Positions 1-9,589 of a stretch of 64,000 bases of DNA are shown piece by piece. Origin of the DNA: Dickeya chrysanthemi NCPPB 402 (GTDB lineage: Bacteria > Pseudomonadota > Gammaproteobacteria > Enterobacterales > Enterobacteriaceae). Every line of letters begins with the position of its first letter. The first letter of the stretch is position 1. The stretch covers positions 1,457,286 through 1,521,285 of the forward strand of contig NZ_CM001974.1 of the NCBI RefSeq assembly GCF_000406105.1, written 5' to 3'. The notes under the pieces are model-generated. The model worked only from the letters and a program-made list of their open reading frames with translations, did no database searches and was not told the origin of the DNA. A program made the position numbers and the translations under genes.

Positions 1-1517
1 GCACCACGGTGCATGCCATCGCTTCGGTGCGTGCGGTAGAGAACGCGCTTGGCCTGAACGTGCCGGTCAACGCCCAATACATCCGCAACCTGATTCTGGC
101 GGCGCACAGCATCCATGACCACATTGTGCACTTCTATCAATTGTCGGCGCTCGACTGGGTGGATGTGACTTCCGCGCTGAAAGCCGATCCGCAGAAAGCG
201 GCGGCGCTGCTCAAAGGATTATCCGACTGGCCGCTGAATACCGCCGCCGAGTTCACCAAGGTGCAGCAGAAGCTGAAAGATCTGGTCGCCAGCGGGCAGT
301 TGGGGATTTTCGCCAACGGCTACTGGGGCCACCCGGCGATGTCGCTGCCGCCGGAAGTGAACCTGATTGCCGTCGCTCACTATTTGCAGGCGCTGGAATG
401 CCAGCGTGATGCCAACCGCATCGTGGCGATTCTGGGCGGCAAATCGCCGCATATCCAGAACCTGGCGGTCGGCGGCGTGGCTAACCCGATCAATCTGGAC
501 GCGCCGAGCGTGCTCAACCTGGAACGGTTGATGTACGTGAAAAGCTTTATCGATCGGCTGGGCGATTTTATCGAGCAGGTCTACAAAGTGGATTGCGCGG
601 TGATCGCCGCCCACTACCCGCAGTGGCTGACGCTGGGACGCGGCGCCGATCACTACCTGAGCGTGCCGGAACTGCCGACCGACAACAAAAACGGCAGCTT
701 CCTGCTGGCGGGCGGGTATATCGAAAACAGCGACCTGTCGCACTACCGACCGATCACCAGCCACAGCGATAAGTTCCTGATCGACGGTATCCGTGAGAGC
801 GGTAAACACGCCTGGTATCAGGACGATCAGCCGCTGGCGCCGTGGGAAGGGCTGACCCGGCCGAATTACACCGGCTGGCATGAAGACGGCAAATACTCGT
901 GGGTGAAATCGCCGACCTTCTACGGCAAAACCGTGGAAGTGGGGCCGCTGGCCTGGTTGCTGTGCGGTTTGGCGGCGAAGCACAAAGATACGCTGGCTCA
1001 CTTCGATCAGGTAAAAGCGGCTTATCAGGCGCTCAGCGGTCATCAACTGGAAGAGAAACATCTGCACTCCACGCTGGGCCGGGTGATTGGCCGTACGGTG
1101 CACTGCTGCGTACTGAAAGATACGCTGGCGCAGCAATGGCAGGCGCTGGTGGACAACATCGGCAAAGGCGATCACCAGACCTTCATCAAGCCGGATTTTT
1201 CGCCGGATACCGAGTTTCATGGCGTCGGTTTTGGTGAAATGCCGCGCGGCATGTTGTCGCACTGGGTGGTGTTCAAGAACGGCAAGATCACCAACTATCA
1301 GGCGGTAGTGCCGTCCACCTGGACCTCCTGCCCACGTAACGGCGACGACAAGCCCGGCCCGTACGAGCAGTCGCTGGTGGGCACGCCGGTGGCGGACCCG
1401 CACAAACCGCTGGAAGTGGTGCGTACCATTCACTCGTTCGATCCGTGCATGTCCTGCGCGGTGCATGTGGTGGATACCGTCAACGGCAATGAAGTGACCC
1501 GGGTGAAGGTGCTGTGA
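1..1517 (+). CDS. hybC: Hydrogenase 2 large subunit, 5'-truncated by window edge
   Basis: C-terminal part of the NiFe-containing catalytic subunit of the uptake hydrogenase, which oxidises H2 at the membrane for quinone reduction. About 505 residues are visible; family members are about 567, so roughly 60 are outside the window. The first codons read TTVHAIASVRAVENA, which normally directly follows the N-terminal CGVC nickel-ligand motif. The second ligand motif DPCMSCAVH lies near the end (about 1438-1466). It is followed by a 15-residue tail that the HybD protease is expected to remove after the histidine. The stop overlaps the hybD start as ATGA. Upstream hybO/hybA/hybB would be expected outside the window. 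The identification is firm. Confidence 0.97.
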   Translation, partial: TTVHAIASVRAVENALGLNVPVNAQYIRNLILAAHSIHDHIVHFYQLSALDWVDVTSALKADPQKAAALLKGLSDWPLNTAAEFTKVQQKLKDLVASGQLGIFANGYWGHPAMSLPPEVNLIAVAHYLQALECQRDANRIVAILGGKSPHIQNLAVGGVANPINLDAPSVLNLERLMYVKSFIDRLGDFIEQVYKVDCAVIAAHYPQWLTLGRGADHYLSVPELPTDNKNGSFLLAGGYIENSDLSHYRPITSHSDKFLIDGIRESGKHAWYQDDQPLAPWEGLTRPNYTGWHEDGKYSWVKSPTFYGKTVEVGPLAWLLCGLAAKHKDTLAHFDQVKAAYQALSGHQLEEKHLHSTLGRVIGRTVHCCVLKDTLAQQWQALVDNIGKGDHQTFIKPDFSPDTEFHGVGFGEMPRGMLSHWVVFKNGKITNYQAVVPSTWTSCPRNGDDKPGPYEQSLVGTPVADPHKPLEVVRTIHSFDPCMSCAVHVVDTVNGNEVTRVKVL

Positions 1518-2017
1518 TGAACATACTGGTGTTGGGGATCGGCAATATTCTGCTGAGTGACGAAGGGGTTGGGGTGCGGCTGGTGGAGCGATTGGAGCAG
1601 CGGCTTGACTGTACGCCCGTCATTGACGTGGTGGACGGCGGCACCTGCGGCATGGAGCTGATGGAATGCATGGCCGGGCGCGATCACCTGATCGTCGCCG
1701 ACGCCGTGCTCACCGGCAAGGCGCCGGGCAGTGTGACGGTGCTGCGCGACCGCGAAGTCCCGGCGCTGTTTACCCGCAAGATCTCCCCGCACCAGTTAGG
1801 GTTGGCCGATGTGCTGATGGCGCTGCAACTGACCGGTGAATTTCCCCGCCAACTGACGCTGGTTGGTGTGGAGCCGGAAGTGCTCGATTCCGGTATCGGC
1901 TTGTCCGATACCGTGACCCGGGCGCTGGAGCCGGCGCTACAGCACATGATTACCGCGCTGCGTCAAAGCGGCGTGGCAGTGACGGAAAAAACAGCGCAGG
2001 AGGTGTGCGGTGACTGA
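1517..2017 (+). CDS. hybD: Hydrogenase 2 maturation endopeptidase
   Basis: Nickel-dependent endopeptidase of the HycI/HybD family (peptidase M52). It cleaves the C-terminal extension of HybC after nickel insertion. The start ATG overlaps the hybC stop; a GTG three bases upstream is also possible, but MNILVLGIGN is the family N-terminus. The protein has 166 residues, close to E. coli HybD (164). GIGNILLSDEGVGV carries the acidic nickel ligand. The conserved VVDGGTCGMEL and SPHQLGLADVL segments supply the other expected ligands (Asp and His). It is translationally coupled to both neighbours, matching its need for equimolar action on HybC. Confidence 0.96.
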   Translation: MNILVLGIGNILLSDEGVGVRLVERLEQRLDCTPVIDVVDGGTCGMELMECMAGRDHLIVADAVLTGKAPGSVTVLRDREVPALFTRKISPHQLGLADVLMALQLTGEFPRQLTLVGVEPEVLDSGIGLSDTVTRALEPALQHMITALRQSGVAVTEKTAQEVCGD

Positions 2018-2573
2018 CATTTTTTCTGCTTCGGCATACGACGGCGGCAATAATCCGCCGCTAATACCCGATGAGCGCAAAGAATTGGCGTGGATTGCGG
2101 GGCATGATCAGAATCCGGTGGCCTGGCTGGAAGCCGAGTTTAGCCGTATTGCGCAAGAGCGTATGCGGATGTTGCCGTTTTACCGTGACGGCATTCCGGT
2201 GCGGGCCTGTGGTTTTACCCTGTTTGAACAGCAGTGGTTCGGTTGCCTGCTGACGCCGTGGATGTTGAGCCTGTTGGTATTGCCGGGACCGGGGCAGCAG
2301 TGGCCCCGACGTGATCTTACCACCCGTTTGGCGCTGGAGTTGCCCTGCGGCAGCGTGAAGTTTGTGGTCAGCGAAAGTGATGACGGGCAGCAGTATCTGT
2401 CTTGCTCGCTGATGTCGCCGCTGGACCCTGCGCTCGGTGCGGAACAGGCGCTGCAACTGGCGCAGCAAAGCGCACGCATGGCGCTGTCATTGCCGGTGCA
2501 GAATGCCGATGCGCCGGAAAACCTGAGTCGCCGCGCGCTGTTCAGCCGTTATCGGAGTCAGCGGGATGCATGA
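2010..2573 (+). CDS. hybE: Hydrogenase 2 assembly chaperone HybE
   Basis: Dedicated chaperone of the HybE (rubredoxin-like) family. In E. coli HybE it holds back Tat export of the HybO-HybC dimer until cofactor insertion is complete. The GTG start lies inside the hybD end (8-bp overlap), so the genes are coupled. The conserved features seen are MLPFYRDGIPVRACGF (about residues 54-69) and the core stretch around WFGCLLTPWMLSLLVLPGPG. Length is 187 residues, a little above the usual 160 or so. The extra length is a low-conservation N-terminus and C-terminus. It is followed by hypA with another 8-bp overlap. Confidence 0.93.
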   Translation: MTDIFSASAYDGGNNPPLIPDERKELAWIAGHDQNPVAWLEAEFSRIAQERMRMLPFYRDGIPVRACGFTLFEQQWFGCLLTPWMLSLLVLPGPGQQWPRRDLTTRLALELPCGSVKFVVSESDDGQQYLSCSLMSPLDPALGAEQALQLAQQSARMALSLPVQNADAPENLSRRALFSRYRSQRDA

Positions 2574-2910
2574 AATTTCCCTGTGCTACAACGCGCTGGA
2601 GTTGATTGAGCAACAGGCGCGCCAGCATGGCGCCCGCCGGGTCACCGGCGTTTGGCTGGAGATCGGCGCGCTATCCTGTATTGAAGAAAGCGCGTTGCAG
2701 TTTTGTTTTGAGTCGGTCTGCCGTCAGACGCTGGCGGAAGGCTGCCAATTGCATCTGTCGGTGCGTCCGGCACAAGCCTGGTGTTGGGAGTGTAGCCAGC
2801 CGGTGGAAGTGACAGACCACGACAGCGGCTGCCCGCATTGCGGCAGCCATAGCCTGCGTGTCGAAAGCGGAGGCGATAGCCTGCAACTCAAGCAACTGGC
2901 GATTGAATAA
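2566..2910 (+). CDS. hypA: Hydrogenase nickel incorporation protein HypA/HybF
   Basis: Small metallochaperone that helps HypB deliver nickel to the hydrogenase large subunit. The N-terminal MHE gives the nickel-binding His2 and Glu3. Two CxxC pairs, CWEC (about residue 73) and CPHC (about residue 90), form the structural zinc site. The 114-residue length is typical. Its place inside a hyb operon is that of E. coli hybF, so it may serve hydrogenase 2 specifically. No second hypA is visible here. About 70 bp separate it from the hypB start, the first real gap in the operon. Confidence 0.95.
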   Translation: MHEISLCYNALELIEQQARQHGARRVTGVWLEIGALSCIEESALQFCFESVCRQTLAEGCQLHLSVRPAQAWCWECSQPVEVTDHDSGCPHCGSHSLRVESGGDSLQLKQLAIE

Positions 2911-2980
2911 AACACGTGGCGTTTTCAGCGCGGCGTGTCATCAGTAAAAAGCGGTCTGGTTGACCGGAGGAGTCGTATCA

Positions 2981-4195
2981 ATGTGTACCACATGCGGTTG
3001 TGGCGAGGGAGAACGCCGGATTGAGGGCGATGAACCTGCGCATTCACACCACCATCCCCATACGCACGATCACCACCACGAACATAGCCACAGTCATGAC
3101 CCTGTTCATTCGCATCCTCACCATCATGACCACCACCACGGGCATGACCATGAACATGACGAAACGTCGGCTACGCCCGGTGTGATTATTCATCATCACC
3201 ATTACTACTATCACCACGGCGACGTACACCACCATTACCACGGCGCGGCGCGTCCGTCGGCGGGCCGTCACACGCATGAACATCATGCCCATACGCACGG
3301 TTCGCATGACCACCATGACAACGAACCTCATGATCACCACCACCATGATCATGCCCATCATAGCCATGCTCATCATAGCCATGACCATCACGCGCATTCA
3401 CACGAACACCGTCAGCAAGAAGAGCGCTTTCAGCCGGTGGAGCAGGAAAATCACCTGCACTACGGGCAGGGCGCGGCGGGCACTCACGCGCCGGGTGTCG
3501 GCCAGCAACGGTTGTTGCAGATTGAAATGGATGTGCTGAGCAAAAACAATCAGCTGGCGGCGCATAACCGCGAGCATTTCGACGCTGCTCACATTCTGGC
3601 GCTGAATCTGGTGTCCAGCCCCGGTTCCGGCAAAACCACGCTGCTGACCAATACCTTGCACTTGCTGCGTGAGCGTGTGCCGTGCGCGGTGATCGAAGGC
3701 GACCAGCAAACCACCAATGATGCCGAGCGCATTCGCGCTACCGGCGTGCCGGCGATTCAGGTCAACACCGGCAAAGGCTGTCATCTGGATGCGCAGATGG
3801 TGCATGACGCCATGCACCGACTGCAACTGCCGAATCAGAGCCTGCTGTTTATCGAAAACGTCGGCAATCTGGTGTGTCCGGCCGGTTTCGATTTGGGAGA
3901 ACGGCACAAAATCGCGGTACTGTCGGTCACCGAAGGGGAAGACAAACCGCTCAAGTATCCGCATATGTTTGCCGCCGCGTCGCTGATGATCATCAACAAG
4001 ATCGATCTGCTGCCGTACCTGGATTTCGATCTGGAGGCTTGTGTTGCTAACGCGCGGCGCGTCAATCCGCAGATCGAGGTGATGGCGCTGTCGGCGCGCA
4101 CCGGCGAAGGGATGGAAGTCTGGCTGGCCTGGCTGGAAGCCCAGCTTCTGGGGGCGCAATCGCCGTCACAACCGTCACTGCTGTCAGGAGCCTAA
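2981..4195 (+). CDS. hypB: Hydrogenase nickel GTPase HypB with very long His-rich region
   Basis: GTPase that binds nickel and releases it to the hydrogenase large subunit on GTP hydrolysis. The start is the ATG giving [10 protein letters not shown], the family's N-terminal nickel motif. GGAGG lies 10 bases upstream; an in-frame start 21 bases earlier lacks such support. Residues about 21-145 are extraordinarily rich in histidine (about 59 His, mostly HH, HD and HS repeats). The SIMIBI GTPase domain follows: P-loop [11 protein letters not shown] near residue 212, ENVGNLVCP, and [11 protein letters not shown]. At 404 residues it is far longer than E. coli HypB (290). The His tract probably stores nickel, as shown for shorter tracts in rhizobial HypB. 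Confidence 0.97.
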   Translation: MCTTCGCGEGERRIEGDEPAHSHHHPHTHDHHHEHSHSHDPVHSHPHHHDHHHGHDHEHDETSATPGVIIHHHHYYYHHGDVHHHYHGAARPSAGRHTHEHHAHTHGSHDHHDNEPHDHHHHDHAHHSHAHHSHDHHAHSHEHRQQEERFQPVEQENHLHYGQGAAGTHAPGVGQQRLLQIEMDVLSKNNQLAAHNREHFDAAHILALNLVSSPGSGKTTLLTNTLHLLRERVPCAVIEGDQQTTNDAERIRATGVPAIQVNTGKGCHLDAQMVHDAMHRLQLPNQSLLFIENVGNLVCPAGFDLGERHKIAVLSVTEGEDKPLKYPHMFAAASLMIINKIDLLPYLDFDLEACVANARRVNPQIEVMALSARTGEGMEVWLAWLEAQLLGAQSPSQPSLLSGA

Positions 4196-4197
4196 TT

Positions 4198-4485
4198 ATG
4201 TGTCTGGGCGTTCCCGGAAAAGTGGTCGCCGTTGGGCCGGATCTGCATTATCCGGCGCGGGTGGATGTTTGCGGCGTGCAGCGTGAGGTAAACATTGCGC
4301 TGGTATGCGAAGGCGACCCGGCGGAGCTGGTGGGGCAGTGGGTGCTGGTGCACGTCGGTTTCGCCATGAGTTTGCTGGACGAGCAGGAAGCACAAGAGAC
4401 GCTTGCGGCGCTACAATCCATGCAGGCGGTCGGGCTGGAACTGGATGAAGTCAGGCAAACCGGAGCCATTTATGCAGTACGTTGA
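4198..4485 (+). CDS. hypC: HypC/HybG family hydrogenase maturation chaperone
   Basis: Small chaperone that, with HypD, carries the Fe(CN)2CO unit to the hydrogenase large-subunit precursor. The essential Cys2 is present in the N-terminus [25 protein letters not shown] and [15 protein letters not shown] are the conserved core of the OB-fold family. It has 95 residues, against about 82-90 usual. It starts two bases after the hypB stop and overlaps hypD by 14 bp, indicating coupled translation. Position in a hyb-type operon makes it the equivalent of hybG; HypC and HybG cannot be told apart securely here. Confidence 0.95.
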   Translation: MCLGVPGKVVAVGPDLHYPARVDVCGVQREVNIALVCEGDPAELVGQWVLVHVGFAMSLLDEQEAQETLAALQSMQAVGLELDEVRQTGAIYAVR

Positions 4486-5587
4486 TGAATTTCGCGATCC
4501 CGAACTGGCGAAATCGCTGTTACAGCGCATTCAGGCGCTGGTTGACGATATGCCGCAACTGAAGACGCGTCCGCTGCAACTGATGGAGGTGTGCGGCGGG
4601 CATACTCACGCTATTTTCAAGTTCGGCATCGACCGGCTGTTGCCGCCGGAAATCGAGTTTGTGCACGGACCGGGCTGCCCGGTGTGCGTGTTGCCGATGG
4701 GGCGTATCGATGCCTGTCTGGAGATTGCCGCTCGTCCGGAGGTGATTTTCTGTACCTTTGGCGATGCCATGCGGGTGCCGGGCCGCAACGGGTCGTTGCA
4801 GGATGCCCGTCGCCACGGCGCAGATGTCCGGGTGGTCTACTCGCCGTTGGATGCGCTGGCGCTGGCGGAGCAACACCCTGATCGGCAGGTGGTGTTTTTC
4901 GGGCTGGGATTTGAAACCACCATGCCGAGTACCGCGCTGACCCTGCAACAGGCCAAACGTCGTGGTATCGGCAATTTTTCGCTGTTTTGCCAGCACATCA
5001 CCATCATTCCAACGCTGAAAAGCCTGCTGGAACAGCCGGATTTGCGTATCGACGGCTTTCTGGCGCCGGGGCACGTCAGCATGGTCATCGGTGCTTATCC
5101 TTACCAGCCATTGTGTGAGCAGTTCCATAAACCGTTTGTGGTCACTGGCTTTGAACCGCTGGATATCCTGCAGGCGTTGTTGATGCTGGTGCAGCAATTG
5201 CACGATGCGCGTTGCGAAGTGGAGAATCAGTACCGCCGCATTGTGCCGGACAGCGGCAACACGCTGGCGCAGCAGGCGATGGCCGAGGTATTTGAAACCA
5301 AAGCCAGTAGTGAATGGCGCGGGTTGGGCGAAATCGCCGATTCCGGTATGCAACTGCGGGCGGAATACGCGGAATTTGACGCCGAGCGCCGCTTTAAACC
5401 GCAGCAGCAGCGGGTGGCGGATGAGCCGCTGTCGCGTTGCGGCGATGTGCTCACCGGGCGCTGCAAGCCGGGCGATTGCCCGCTATTTGGCAAGCGTTGT
5501 TCGCCGCAAAATGCTATCGGCGCGTTGATGGTGTCTTCAGAAGGCGCCTGTGCCGCTTATTACCAGTATCGACGGGAGTGCGCCTGA
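4472..5587 (+). CDS. hypD: Hydrogenase maturation protein HypD
   Basis: Iron-sulfur scaffold on which the Fe(CN)2CO moiety is assembled. The start chosen gives [17 protein letters not shown], matching the family N-terminus. A longer reading frame upstream overlaps hypC and has no homology. Diagnostic motifs are [26 protein letters not shown] and [10 protein letters not shown]-terminal cysteine set ([21 protein letters not shown]) binds the [4Fe-4S] cluster. The 371-residue length is standard. It overlaps hypE by a shared ATGA. Confidence 0.97.
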   Translation: MQYVDEFRDPELAKSLLQRIQALVDDMPQLKTRPLQLMEVCGGHTHAIFKFGIDRLLPPEIEFVHGPGCPVCVLPMGRIDACLEIAARPEVIFCTFGDAMRVPGRNGSLQDARRHGADVRVVYSPLDALALAEQHPDRQVVFFGLGFETTMPSTALTLQQAKRRGIGNFSLFCQHITIIPTLKSLLEQPDLRIDGFLAPGHVSMVIGAYPYQPLCEQFHKPFVVTGFEPLDILQALLMLVQQLHDARCEVENQYRRIVPDSGNTLAQQAMAEVFETKASSEWRGLGEIADSGMQLRAEYAEFDAERRFKPQQQRVADEPLSRCGDVLTGRCKPGDCPLFGKRCSPQNAIGALMVSSEGACAAYYQYRRECA

Positions 5588-6615
5588 TGAAGAACACGTT
5601 ATTGCCAAAAGAAATTACCCTGGCGCATGGCAGCGGTGGGCAGGCAATGCAGCAACTGATCGAAGGGCTGTTTTTGCAGGCGTTCGATAACCCGTTATTG
5701 GCTGAACGTGAGGATCAGGCGCGTTTGCCGCTGGCGGCGCTGAACGCGCAGGGTGACAGGCTGGCGTTTACCACCGACAGCTATGTTATCGACCCGATCG
5801 AGTTTCCCGGCGGCGATATCGGCAAGCTGGCGGTATGTGGTACGGCTAACGATCTGGCGGTCAGTGGTGCCGTGCCACGTTACCTCTCCTGTGGTTTTAT
5901 TCTGGAAGAGGGACTGGCGGGGGAAACGCTGCTGCGCATCGTCAATTCGATGGCGCAGACCGCCCGCGACGCGGGTATTCAGATCGTCACCGGCGATACC
6001 AAGGTGGTGCCGCGCGGCGCGGCGGACAAAATTTTCATCAATACCGCCGGCATCGGCGTGATTCCCCAGCATGTACAGTGGGGTACCGGTGAAATCCGCC
6101 CCGGCGATCGTCTGATCGTCAGCGGTACGCTGGGCGATCACGGCGCCACTATTCTGAATTTACGCGAGAAACTGGGGCTGGAAGCCGAGCTGACCAGCGA
6201 TTGCGCGGTGCTGGCGCCGCTGATTGCGCCGCTGCGCCAGATTGACGGGGTACGCGCTCTGCGCGACGCCACCCGCGGTGGGGTGACGGCGATCCTGCAT
6301 GAATTCTCCCAGGCCAGCGGCTGCGGTATGGAAGTGCAGGAGAGCGCTTTGCCGGTTAAATCGGCGGTGCGCGGCATCTGCGAACTGCTGGGGCTGGAAG
6401 CGCTCAATTTCGCCAACGAAGGCAAACTGGTGCTGGCAGTGTCGCCGGAGGCGGAAAGCCGGGTACTGGACGTATTACAGTCTCATCCGCTGGGGCGCGA
6501 TGCGGCGGTTATCGGCAGCGTCACCGACAAAAAACAGGTACGCCTGTGCGGGGTATTCGGCACCTCCCGCCTGCTGGACTTGCCCCACAGCGAGCCGATG
6601 CCGAGGATTTGCTGA
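5587..6615 (+). CDS. hypE: Hydrogenase maturation protein HypE
   Basis: AIR-synthetase-like enzyme that receives a carbamoyl group from HypF on its C-terminal cysteine and dehydrates it to thiocyanate, the cyanide donor for the NiFe site. The C-terminus PRIC is the exact functional tail. ATP-binding features include LAHGSGGQAMQQL, FTTDSYVIDP and GTANDLAVSGA. The start overlaps the hypD stop (ATGA); an upstream in-frame extension inside hypD is not used. It has 342 residues, typical. This is the last gene of the tight cluster. A 557-bp repeat-filled gap then separates it from hypF. Confidence 0.97.
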   Translation: MKNTLLPKEITLAHGSGGQAMQQLIEGLFLQAFDNPLLAEREDQARLPLAALNAQGDRLAFTTDSYVIDPIEFPGGDIGKLAVCGTANDLAVSGAVPRYLSCGFILEEGLAGETLLRIVNSMAQTARDAGIQIVTGDTKVVPRGAADKIFINTAGIGVIPQHVQWGTGEIRPGDRLIVSGTLGDHGATILNLREKLGLEAELTSDCAVLAPLIAPLRQIDGVRALRDATRGGVTAILHEFSQASGCGMEVQESALPVKSAVRGICELLGLEALNFANEGKLVLAVSPEAESRVLDVLQSHPLGRDAAVIGSVTDKKQVRLCGVFGTSRLLDLPHSEPMPRIC

Positions 6616-6649
6616 ATATTAGTGGGTTATAGGCTACTAACCAGTTCAG

Positions 6650-6955
6650 TACGTGCAGGATGGCGTTTTTCCGGCGTCAAAAACTGTGCTGAGGTGGACG
6701 GTTTCGTCGGGTGAGCCGCATGGACGCGGCGAAAGCCCGTGCCGTGCCGGACAAAAACGTCGGGAGCGTTTTTGAACAGCGTTTACGCTGGCCCGTAGGG
6801 CGAGCCCCAGGGATGGGGCGAGTAACCACGTCACGGGCGGCCCGAATAGCGAAGGCGAACGCCGAAGGAACCGCGTAGCGGCACACCATTTTGCAACGCA
6901 AAATGGAACAGCGCTTGCGCTGGCCCGCAAGGGTGAACCCGTCAGGGTTCATAGT
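6650..6955. repeat. Dispersed non-coding repeat block with internal direct repeats
   Basis: The space between hypE and hypF is filled by hairpin-rich, GC-rich sequence unlike coding DNA. It contains an internal imperfect direct repeat, GAACAGCGTTTACGCTGG (from 6774) and GAACAGCGCTTGCGCTGG (from 6906). Each copy embeds its own small palindrome and is followed by a CCCG(T/C)A(A)GGG motif. Short minus-strand reading frames exist here, but I treat them as spurious. I recall many small hypothetical proteins in Pectobacterium/Dickeya annotations derived from this kind of repeat; that is memory, not a search. Confidence 0.6.
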
Positions 6956-6972
6956 TTAGCCTCCCAGCCAGT

Positions 6973-7118
6973 GGACAAGGAGAGGCGGTGTTTGAGCCTC
7001 TCCTTGTCGTGCGTGCGATGAAATGGCAAAGAAATGATGCTGTGTATTCCGCACGAAATTATTCACTGACCAGAAAAAATTCACCGTTTGCAAGACAGCC
7101 CGATTGCTTGTTAGCAGC
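6973..7118. repeat. Dispersed hairpin repeat, copy 1 (downstream of hypE)
   Basis: Begins with a perfect 13-bp inverted repeat, GACAAGGAGAGGC (6975-6987) and its complement (6997-7009), around a 9-base loop. About 110 bp more follow that also match a second copy at 16461-16606. Shared blocks include GATGA(A/G), CAAAGAAA, CGCACGAAA, TGA(C/T)CAGA and a CGTTTGCAA / CGTTCGCAA segment. The hairpin could end transcription from hypE, but no T-run follows. Both copies lie just downstream of an operon end. Confidence 0.65.
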
Positions 7119-7172
7119 CTGGATATGCGGGATGTGACGGTGTCCATACAGCAACGTATACAGTGATAGCTC

Positions 7173-9464
7173 ATGATGTCACCACATCACAACGGAATTG
7201 AAATTCGCGTTAAAGGCAAGGTGCAGGGCGTGGGGTTTCGGCCTTATGTCTGGCAAATTGCTCACCGGCTCGGAGCCAAAGGCAGTGTGCTGAATGACGG
7301 CGCGGGGGTGTTAGTCCGGCTGTGGCCGGCGAGCGCCGAGGCGGATTTCATTGCTGCGTTATACGCCGAGTGCCCGCCGTTGGCGCAGATCGACCAGATG
7401 ACATGCCGGCCTTATCATTGGGAAACACCGCCGGACGATTTCATCATTGAGCACAGCGGCGCCGGGCAGATGGATACCCACATTGTGCCGGATGCCGCCA
7501 CCTGTGATGCCTGCCGTCAGGAGTTGTTTGATCCGCACGATCGTCGCTACCGTTATCCGTTTATCAACTGTACCCACTGTGGTCCGCGCTTTACCATTAT
7601 TCGCCGGATGCCGTACGACCGCCCGCATACCGCGATGGCGGCGTTCCCGTTTTGCCCGACGTGCCGGCAAGAGTATCAGCACCCGGCGGATCGGCGTTTT
7701 CATGCCCAGCCTAACGCCTGCCCGGCTTGCGGGCCGCGGGTGTGGCTGTGCGATGCATCTGGCGCCATCACGGACGGCGACGATGCCGTGACGCAGGCGG
7801 CCGCGGCGCTATGTGCCGGGCGGATCGTGGCGGTAAAAGGATTGGGCGGGTTTCATCTGGCCTGTGACGCCACCGACGCGCAGGCGGTGGCGCGGCTGCG
7901 CGAACGTAAGCATCGCCCGGCTAAACCACTGGCGGTGATGTTGCCGGATGCTAATTGGCTGGCGCGTTGCAGTAGCGTGGCGGAACCTGCGTCGGCGTTA
8001 CGTTTGATGCAAAGCCCGGCGTCACCGATAGTGCTGTTGCCGTTACGCCACGATGGCGAACTGGCCGCCGGGATGGCCCCCGGTCTGGATGAAGTGGGAT
8101 TGATGCTGCCTGCCAACCCATTACAGCACCTGTTATTGGCGGCGGTGGGCCGACCGCTGGTAATGACCTCCGGCAATGCCGGCGGTAAACCCCCTGCGCT
8201 GGATAATACGCAAGCGCTGAACGAGCTGGCGACTATCGCCGACCTGTGGCTGCTGCATGATCGCGACATTGTGCAGCGGGCCGACGACTCGGTAGTGAGG
8301 ATGCAGGACGAGCGGGCGGAGATGCTACGGCGCGCGCGCGGTTATGTGCCGGATGCCCTGCCGCTGCCGCCGGGGTTTCGCGAGCAGCCCGCGTTGCTGG
8401 CGATGGGGGCGGATCTCAAAAACACCTTCTGCCTGCTGCGTGATAGCTCTGCCATCGTCAGCCAGCATTTAGGCGATCTGGCGGATGACGAAGTGGAGCA
8501 GCAGTACCGGCAGGCGCAAACGCTGTTTGCCGATATCTACCGGTTTACTCCGCAGGCCATCGCGGTGGATGCACATCCGGGGTATGTCAGCCGTTGTGTG
8601 GGGCAGCAGCAGGCAGAGCGGTTGGGCATCCCCTGCATTGAGGTGCTGCACCATCACGCGCATATCGTTGCTTGTCTGGCTGAACACCGCTGGCCGCGTG
8701 ACGCCGGGGCGGTGATTGGGCTGGCGCTGGATGGCATCGGCTACGGCGGCGACAACCGCTGGTGGGGCGGCGAGTGCCTGCGGGTAGATTACAGTCAGTG
8801 TCGGCATTTGGGCGGATTGCCTGCTGTGGCGCTGCCGGGCGGCGATCTGGCGGCGCGCCAGCCGTGGCGTAATCTACTGGCGCAGTGTCTGGCGTTCGTG
8901 CCGGATTGGGCGTCTCTGCCGGAGGCGGTCGTGATCCCCGTCGGTGTGCGGCCGTTGCTGACGCGGGCTATTGAACGGGGCCTTAACGCGCCATTGGCGT
9001 CGTCCGCCGGTCGGCTGTTCGACGCGGTAGCCGCGGCTTGTGGGTTTGCCGGCGAACAGAGCTGGGAGGGGGAAGCGGCTTGCTGGCTGGAAGCACTGGC
9101 CCGGCAACATCAGAATGACCGGCCTCCGGTAACTCTGCCGCTGTCCGGCAGCCAACTGGATCTGTCCACCTTTTGGCACCAGTTTTTGGCGTATCGCGCA
9201 GCACCGGCCGACCGCGCTTTTGCGTTTCATCTGGCGCTGGCCGATGGGCTGGCGGCGTTGGTACGTCAGGCGGCGCGGGAACAGGGCATCAACACCGTCG
9301 TGTGCTCGGGCGGGGTGATGCATAACCGTTTGCTGGCTACGCTGTTACGTGATCGGCTGGCGGATTTTACCCTGCTGATGCCGTCGCGTATGCCGGCCGG
9401 CGACGGCGGGCTGGCGCTGGGGCAGGCGCTGATCGCCGCCAGTCGTCTTTCCATTCCGGAATAA
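7173..9464 (+). CDS. hypF: Carbamoyltransferase HypF
   Basis: Produces the carbamoyl group that becomes the cyanide ligands, from carbamoyl phosphate and ATP, and passes it to HypE. Domain order is visible. First is an acylphosphatase-like domain ([15 protein letters not shown], residues about 12-26). Two CxxC-x18-CxxC zinc fingers follow, starting CDACRQELF and CPTCRQEYQ. Then come a YrdC-like domain (about 200-380) and a Kae1-like C-terminal domain with [13 protein letters not shown] and a [10 protein letters not shown] motif. At 763 residues it is full length. Two consecutive ATGs (7173, 7176) leave the start uncertain by one codon. It is separated from hypE by repeats, so it probably has its own promoter. 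Confidence 0.97.
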   Translation: MMSPHHNGIEIRVKGKVQGVGFRPYVWQIAHRLGAKGSVLNDGAGVLVRLWPASAEADFIAALYAECPPLAQIDQMTCRPYHWETPPDDFIIEHSGAGQMDTHIVPDAATCDACRQELFDPHDRRYRYPFINCTHCGPRFTIIRRMPYDRPHTAMAAFPFCPTCRQEYQHPADRRFHAQPNACPACGPRVWLCDASGAITDGDDAVTQAAAALCAGRIVAVKGLGGFHLACDATDAQAVARLRERKHRPAKPLAVMLPDANWLARCSSVAEPASALRLMQSPASPIVLLPLRHDGELAAGMAPGLDEVGLMLPANPLQHLLLAAVGRPLVMTSGNAGGKPPALDNTQALNELATIADLWLLHDRDIVQRADDSVVRMQDERAEMLRRARGYVPDALPLPPGFREQPALLAMGADLKNTFCLLRDSSAIVSQHLGDLADDEVEQQYRQAQTLFADIYRFTPQAIAVDAHPGYVSRCVGQQQAERLGIPCIEVLHHHAHIVACLAEHRWPRDAGAVIGLALDGIGYGGDNRWWGGECLRVDYSQCRHLGGLPAVALPGGDLAARQPWRNLLAQCLAFVPDWASLPEAVVIPVGVRPLLTRAIERGLNAPLASSAGRLFDAVAAACGFAGEQSWEGEAACWLEALARQHQNDRPPVTLPLSGSQLDLSTFWHQFLAYRAAPADRAFAFHLALADGLAALVRQAAREQGINTVVCSGGVMHNRLLATLLRDRLADFTLLMPSRMPAGDGGLALGQALIAASRLSIPE

Positions 9465-9589
9465 CGAGATACCGAGTCAGCAGCATGTCGAGCCAACTGT
9501 TATCGCTTTTTCTCACCAGACTGTATCTGTTCTGATTTAGCGCGCCGTGCTACCGTTGCGCACCAATAAGCTGGGGGCGGAGGATCGGT

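Noticed and set aside
2960..2980. Longer hypB start adding seven residues
   Set aside because: The GGAGG at 2966-2970 fits the ATG at 2981, and [10 protein letters not shown] is the family N-terminus.
3044..3397. Long methionine/valine-rich minus-strand reading frame opposite the hypB His region
   Set aside because: It is the mirror of CAT/CAC histidine codons (read as ATG/GTG); no ribosome site or family.
6646..6952. Two minus-strand frames of 91-94 codons between hypE and hypF
   Set aside because: They lie fully in repeat sequence with internal direct repeats and hairpins; judged spurious translations of the repeat.
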